Shown piece by piece: positions 59,793 through 64,000 of a DNA stretch of 64,000 nt (the stretch's first letter is position 1; each line of letters begins with the position of its first letter). Position numbers and translations under genes: made by a program. The notes below the pieces were generated by a model. That model was given only the letters and a program-made list of their open reading frames with translations, did not search any database and was not told where the DNA came from. The DNA is from SIG607 sp045605385 (GTDB taxonomy: Bacteria; Bacillota; Clostridia; Oscillospirales; Acutalibacteraceae), in contig JAZUPW010000007.1 in assembly GCA_045605385.1 (NCBI GenBank), positions 15,651 through 79,650 on the forward strand, written 5' to 3'.

Positions 59793-60578
59793 TTACCTCA
59801 AAAATTTAAGCGTTTTATATTTTACACACAAACTTAAAGTTCTTTTTCCAACAAGCATTAAAAACGCCGTTTTGTTGTTTCTTAATATATATCGGTAATC
59901 CTTTTTAAAAATAGCAAACCGTGTTAACGCCGAAGAAAGCGAAGGTTTTTCGTTTCCCGAAAAAGCGTGTGAACATCTGTAATTAAAAACAGCAATTTCT
60001 TCGCCTCTTTTGCGCATATCCATAACAAAATTATGGTCTATACCGTCAAGAAAAATATTCTCATCGTATTTATAATCTTTAAAAATATCAATATTTAAAG
60101 CCATACAGGAATTAATAGCCGAAATATCTTTACAAGAAAAAACGTCTTGTTCATTTTCAAACAAACCCACCCTGTAGTTTTCACTTAACATACAGGGCGA
60201 AATAAGTTTTTGGTTGCTGTAAACAAAGGGAACAAAAATATTAGAAGAAGCATTTTCTTTTGCTTTTAATAATGCCTCAAAATAATCTTTAGATATATCG
60301 GTGTCGTCATCAAATATACACACAAACCCCGAAAATCCTTTGTTTAAAAGATGTTCTATTGCGGTATTATATGCCTTTGAAAGCCCCTTGTTGCCGCTTC
60401 CGCCAAGAAAAGTAAAGCCGTGCGTTTTGCAAAAATTTTCATTATTGTTTAAAACAGTGCTGTTATCGTAAACAATAACGTCAAGTCCTTTTATTTGGGC
60501 AAGCGCAGTGCAGGTACTACTGTTTTCACATTCCGTGTTATAAGTAACAACAACTGCCGCAAAACAAGAATAATCCAT
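59793..60578 (-). CDS. Glycosyltransferase family 2, rhamnosyltransferase-like
   Basis: A 261-residue GT-A enzyme with VVVTYNTECEN, VYDNST, LGGSGNKGLSKAYN and the acidic motif IFDDDTDI. The order and wording resemble rhamnosyltransferases, in line with the rfb genes in the operon. It ends in a basic, hydrophobic helix that may touch the membrane. Confidence 0.85.
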   Translation of the reverse strand: MDYSCFAAVVVTYNTECENSSTCTALAQIKGLDVIVYDNSTVLNNNENFCKTHGFTFLGGSGNKGLSKAYNTAIEHLLNKGFSGFVCIFDDDTDISKDYFEALLKAKENASSNIFVPFVYSNQKLISPCMLSENYRVGLFENEQDVFSCKDISAINSCMALNIDIFKDYKYDENIFLDGIDHNFVMDMRKRGEEIAVFNYRCSHAFSGNEKPSLSSALTRFAIFKKDYRYILRNNKTAFLMLVGKRTLSLCVKYKTLKFLR

Positions 60579-60583
60579 TTTGT

Positions 60584-61303
60584 TTATCCCCTTTTTTCGC
60601 GTTTAATCCGCTTTGCAAGGCAGTAAAGAAGATGTGTTCTTGCTTTTATAATTACCGATAATGAACGTCTTTTTTCGGGAGTAACGTTATCGCCGTGCAA
60701 ACGGTGGTATAAAAGCACCTTTTCTTCATAAAAAATCTTGCCCATAAATTCTCCCACAGTACCAACCCAATGGTCGTAAGCATCCGTCTTTGGCGGAATG
60801 GGCAGTATTTTTTTTGCCATATCGGCGGTAAAAGCCGTACAGCAACCGCTGTAACGCGGTTTAATGATATTTTTTAACTTACCGTCGCCTATTCTGTACA
60901 TACTGAAAAACGGTTCTGAAATAACCTTTCCCTCGCCGTTTATATGAACACCGTTATGTATAACCATATCGGCGCCGTGAACAGTAAAATCGGCAACAAT
61001 TACGTCACGCTTATTTTCTGCCCATATATCATCCTGATCGCAAATAAAAATATATTCGTTTTTGCAGTTGGCAATTGCATTTGAAAAATTACCCGTTACA
61101 CCCGCATTGTTGTTCATAACAACTCTTACGCGTGAATCATTCTCACAGTATTTATTAATTACATCAAGGCTGTTATCTGTTGATTTATCGTAAGAAACAA
61201 CAATTTCATCTTCTTTTTCAAGTTGAGCAAGAATAGAATCAAGTTGTTCTGCAAGATATTTTTCGCCATTGTATACTGCAATTGCAACCGAAATTTTTGC
61301 CAT
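60584..61303 (-). CDS. Glycosyltransferase family 2
   Basis: A 239-residue GT-A enzyme: ISVAIAVYNGEKYLAEQLDS, SYDKSTDNS and the metal motif CDQDDIWAENKRD, followed by YDHWVGTVGEF. Similar proteins add rhamnose or other sugars in capsule loci. Its ATG lies directly beside the stop of the acetyltransferase gene, so the two are translated together. Confidence 0.88.
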   Translation of the reverse strand: MAKISVAIAVYNGEKYLAEQLDSILAQLEKEDEIVVSYDKSTDNSLDVINKYCENDSRVRVVMNNNAGVTGNFSNAIANCKNEYIFICDQDDIWAENKRDVIVADFTVHGADMVIHNGVHINGEGKVISEPFFSMYRIGDGKLKNIIKPRYSGCCTAFTADMAKKILPIPPKTDAYDHWVGTVGEFMGKIFYEEKVLLYHRLHGDNVTPEKRRSLSVIIKARTHLLYCLAKRIKREKRG

Positions 61304-61876
61304 TTAGATTCGCTCCCAGACCTTAGTTTCAAAGTTATATTTCTTTACAACCCTTGCAGGTGCGCCAACTGCCACACTGTATGGCGGAATTTCGCCTTTT
61401 ACAACCGAATGCGCGCCAATTATACAACCGTCGCCTATAACGGCGCCAGAAAGTACTGCAACGCCCTCGCCTATCCACACACAGTTTCCAATGCTTACGG
61501 GGTTTGAGTGCAGTTTTCTTTCATCGGGAATTGTAAGCGGCGAATCGGTAATATCGCCGTGTTCGGTATCGCTTATAAACACGTTACTTGCCAATAAACA
61601 GTCATCACCAAAAGTAACGCTGTTCCTTGCAACAAAATGAACGTTATCGCCTATTTTACAGTTTTTTCCAAGGCGCAGTTTAACGCCTTCTTTTTCCATA
61701 TCAATATCAAAACGGCAACGGTATCCGGTTGTAAATCCCTTACCGAACGCAAGCCCTTTCGCGCCGCGCAGATAAACAGGCCGTCTTACAAGACGCGCTC
61801 CTTTAAAGAAAAGTTTTGTGCATAAAAGGCTATAGCAATTTTTAAAAATTTCAGACGGGCTGTAAGCGTTTTTCAA
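61304..61876 (-). CDS. Left-handed beta-helix acetyltransferase
   Basis: A 190-residue acyltransferase with hexapeptide repeats in the last two thirds: KIGDNVHFVARN, CLLASNVFISD, GNCVWIGEGVAVLSG and AVIGDGCIIGAHSVVKG. A catalytic His is in HSVV. It likely acetylates a sugar of the repeat unit. There are no membrane segments. It starts two bases after the epimerase gene. Confidence 0.88.
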   Translation of the reverse strand: MKNAYSPSEIFKNCYSLLCTKLFFKGARLVRRPVYLRGAKGLAFGKGFTTGYRCRFDIDMEKEGVKLRLGKNCKIGDNVHFVARNSVTFGDDCLLASNVFISDTEHGDITDSPLTIPDERKLHSNPVSIGNCVWIGEGVAVLSGAVIGDGCIIGAHSVVKGEIPPYSVAVGAPARVVKKYNFETKVWERI

Positions 61877-61878
61877 AA

Positions 61879-62724
61879 CTATTTCTCCTTAGCACTTATA
61901 ATTTTATTAATAATCTCGGCATCTCCCCACACAGCAGGTGAATCGTATGCACGTTCGGGGAATGCGCCGTATTTTAGTTTTATTTTATAATTGTTTTGCT
62001 TTATAAAACTTTCAGCCACTTCGCCAAGACTAATTGGCTTTCCGGAACAGCAGTTAATAATGCCTACATATTCTTTTTGTAACGTAGCCGCAACAATTTG
62101 CTTAGCAAGTTGTTTAACCGAAATAAAATCACAAAGATTTTTCCCGCTTGTAAAGGGGAAAAACTCTTGTCCGTTTTTTTCGGCTTCTATAATTTTTCCT
62201 AAAACAGAACTGCTTTTTGTATCGTCGCCGTAAATATAAAATCCGCGAAGCCAATGAAAAGCAACGTCGCTGTTTCTTGTAAGTATTTCTAAATACTGCC
62301 GTAGCGCATTTTTTGCAATTCCGTAAAGAGAAAGCGGATTTGTGGGGGTGTCTGCTTTAATAGCGCCTTCAAAATAGCCTACTTCGTGCATACTTCCCAT
62401 AACCGAAAGACTTTTTATTCCGCTGTTAACCATTTTTGTAAGAAATTTTATATGCAACGGTAAATCTTCAATATGAGATTCAAGGTTATGCTTAAAACCG
62501 TTTCTCCAGGCAAGATGTATAAGTGTATCGGGTTTTCCCGCCAACTCATAAATATCGTTATCCCTTGAAAAAATATCGGTTTCTAAAAGCGTTGCGCCAT
62601 TATCTACGTCGTTTAAACATACGTCACAGGCAACAACTTCCTTGCCCTGTGATAAAAGTTCTTTAACAACGTGTGTTCCTATATAACCGTTAGCGCCTGT
62701 AACTAAAATTCGTTTGCCAAACAC
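61879..62724 (-). CDS. NAD-dependent sugar epimerase/dehydratase (extended SDR)
   Basis: A 281-residue protein with the Rossmann start RILVTGANGYIGTHVV, VMGSMHEVG, catalytic YGIAK and RGFYIYGDD. The family includes 4-epimerases and keto-sugar reductases. Its length and the RGFYIYG word resemble reductases that make 6-deoxy sugars such as dTDP-fucose or similar. It gives a second special sugar besides rhamnose. Its partner dehydratase could be RfbB. Confidence 0.85.
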   Translation of the reverse strand: MFGKRILVTGANGYIGTHVVKELLSQGKEVVACDVCLNDVDNGATLLETDIFSRDNDIYELAGKPDTLIHLAWRNGFKHNLESHIEDLPLHIKFLTKMVNSGIKSLSVMGSMHEVGYFEGAIKADTPTNPLSLYGIAKNALRQYLEILTRNSDVAFHWLRGFYIYGDDTKSSSVLGKIIEAEKNGQEFFPFTSGKNLCDFISVKQLAKQIVAATLQKEYVGIINCCSGKPISLGEVAESFIKQNNYKIKLKYGAFPERAYDSPAVWGDAEIINKIISAKEK

Positions 62725-62727
62725 CTT

Positions 62728-63729
62728 TTATTCTCCTATACCGAAAATTTCTTGCACGAAATAATTAAGACTGTACTTTTTAAGCACCGACTCATCAATG
62801 GGAAGGTACTCTTTATCTAAAAAGTCTTTGCTTACAACAGGGTTATTTCGGTCAATAATGCAAATATTATTTTCGTTGTAAAAATCGTAATTTTTAATAT
62901 TTTTGTTTGTGGTTATAAGTTTTTTCTGCATTCCCACCATTTCAATGGTACGCATAGTAAGACCGTGCTGAGCAATATGTTCAGCATCAATTATACATTT
63001 ACTGTGAGAATAAATTTCATTTACTTCTTCAACCGAAAGCGGTTTAAAATGTATATCTTTTTTCTTTATATTTTTGTAAACGGGATTAAGAATTTTATTG
63101 TACAGAAAAACAATGATGTGTGATAAAAAGAAGTAACTGTAACATTCTTTACCCATTTTTTTACACTGTTCTTTTATTTTGTTAACAATATACGGTCTTT
63201 CGGTGTGAGCCGTACCTATAAACGCCGCTTCGTATTTATAATCATTTTTAATTTCGGGTTGTTTAGCATATTCTTTTCTGAAAAACAGCGGACGCAACTT
63301 TAACCCGAACTTATCGGCATCAACAGGGTCAAAAGTAAATATTTTATCGTAAAATTCAATTTTTTGTTTGCCGTTGGGAACGTTATCAAGCGCATCCCAT
63401 AAATACAAAATAAACTCGGCATTTTTATAGTGTTCTTTATATGCAGTAAGAATTTCCTTATTAAGCGCTTCGCTCTTAATAACAAATACGTAATCGTAAT
63501 CTTTGCCGTTATTCATCACCGACATATAATACTGCTTAATTTTACGGCGATACAATTTTATGTTGTATCTCAGCATAATCTTAGCAAAAGCCGTATTGCT
63601 CGGGCGCTCGTCAAACAAATCCACCTCGCAGCCAAAAGTGCGAAGTTCTTCGGCAATAGCCTCACCGTAGCCAAAATATTTAGGAGCAAACATTAAAACC
63701 TTTTTTCCAATTAGGCTTTTATTAGACAT
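62728..63729 (-). CDS. GT-B-type glycosyltransferase of a polysaccharide locus
   Basis: A 333-residue protein. I choose ATG 63729 (site GGCGGTG) over a longer frame reaching 63801. The N-terminal part is Rossmann-like (KKVLMFAPKYFGYGEAIAEEL) and the C-terminal part has HIAQHGLTMRTIEMVGMQKKLITTN, usual in CgeB/LPS-type GT-B enzymes for binding the nucleotide sugar. It is the first gene of the - strand operon in the window. The donor sugar is unknown. Confidence 0.78.
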   Translation of the reverse strand: MSNKSLIGKKVLMFAPKYFGYGEAIAEELRTFGCEVDLFDERPSNTAFAKIMLRYNIKLYRRKIKQYYMSVMNNGKDYDYVFVIKSEALNKEILTAYKEHYKNAEFILYLWDALDNVPNGKQKIEFYDKIFTFDPVDADKFGLKLRPLFFRKEYAKQPEIKNDYKYEAAFIGTAHTERPYIVNKIKEQCKKMGKECYSYFFLSHIIVFLYNKILNPVYKNIKKKDIHFKPLSVEEVNEIYSHSKCIIDAEHIAQHGLTMRTIEMVGMQKKLITTNKNIKNYDFYNENNICIIDRNNPVVSKDFLDKEYLPIDESVLKKYSLNYFVQEIFGIGE

Positions 63730-63816
63730 TAAAAATTTCACCGCCTGATAAGTGTTGAATTGAAATATAAATATAACCTTTAAAAAGGCATAGTACACCA
63801 AATTACATTCTATTGT

Positions 63817-63845
63817 ATTATACTACATTATGTTACAAAAAGCAA
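63817..63845 (-). promoter_or_regulatory. Probable promoter of the polysaccharide operon
   Basis: On the - strand TTGCTT (63845-63840), 17 bases, TATAAT (63822-63817), leaving a leader of about 80 bases before ATG 63729. Confidence 0.5.
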
Positions 63846-64000
63846 GTGTTGTTAAGCAGCTTAGGCTGACGAAAGTCGAACTCTTCACGCCTGCAAAACA
63901 AAATTTTCGGTAATAGATTGCCTCAAAATTTGTAATACGTTAGTATAACTGCATTTTGTCGGCTTCCTCTTACACAAAAATTTTTAGTTTTGACAGGTCG
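63846..64000. other. Right-end stretch without recognised gene
   Basis: No frame of note and no RNA gene is recognised in this stretch. A small GAC-GAAA-GTC hairpin is near 63873-63882 and the rest is AT-rich. It may belong to a gene that ends or begins past the window. Confidence 0.3.

Noticed and set aside
63873..63990. Possible repeat of the 11.7 kb hairpin cascade at the right end
   Set aside because: Only short AT-rich words are alike; no matching series of long inverted repeats is present.

Overview
The window looks like a chromosomal segment of a low-GC Gram-positive anaerobe, most likely an uncultured gut or rumen Clostridia. The evidence is AT-rich sequence, strong AAGGAG-type ribosome binding sites, TTGACA/TATAAT promoters with 17-base spacers, a T-box leader, ferredoxin-dependent oxidoreductase genes and many intracellular glycoside hydrolases. 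I found no rRNA, tRNA, CRISPR array or transposase.

Region 1 (1-11.9 kb) resembles part of an integrative or plasmid-like element. All its genes are on the + strand: a CbxX/SpoVK-type AAA+ ATPase cut by the window edge, a SUFU-domain protein, a 1211-residue SNF2-type helicase, a MoxR ATPase with a metallopeptidase/VWA partner, a second-type NAD-dependent DNA ligase, a degenerate ATPase-like protein and two unknown proteins. Three copies of one promoter/operator element (GCACC-N6-GGTRC-N11-TATAAT) divide the region into units. The third copy reads into a 170-base non-coding stretch folded into six consecutive hairpins, a candidate structured RNA. The helicase and one unknown protein share the same N-terminal module. 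This is the best candidate here for an undescribed system.

Region 2 (11.9-23.4 kb) holds IclR and AraC regulators, two paralogous Gfo/Idh/MocA proteins around a DMT-type transporter, and a T-box-controlled operon (acyl-CoA ligase, iorA, iorB, paaK-like, ACT protein). The T-box specifier reads UAC (Tyr), which suggests that the operon salvages arylacetates into aromatic amino acids.

Region 3 (23.4-33.1 kb, - strand) is sugar catabolism: ROK regulator, fucose/arabinose-isomerase-like protein, GatZ/KbaZ-like protein, two GH2 enzymes and a HAD phosphatase. Region 4 (33.1-36.9 kb) carries ruvX and a Y-family polymerase operon facing an XRE/ImmA pair, with matching operators set inside both promoters, then a YgjP-type peptidase. 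Region 5 (36.9-50.1 kb) contains an alcohol dehydrogenase, a DMT transporter, GH20, an ABC-like ATPase, a TagA/WecG transferase, an enolase-superfamily/GH10/GH13 operon with a divergent AraC regulator, asparaginase and an HTH-ADP-ribosylglycohydrolase fusion.

Region 6 (50.2-63.8 kb, - strand) is one surface-polysaccharide operon read from right to left: glycosyltransferases, epimerase, acetyltransferase, Wzy-like polymerase, the complete dTDP-L-rhamnose set rfbA-rfbB-rfbD-rfbC, Wzx-like flippase, ATP-grasp ligase and DegT aminotransferase.
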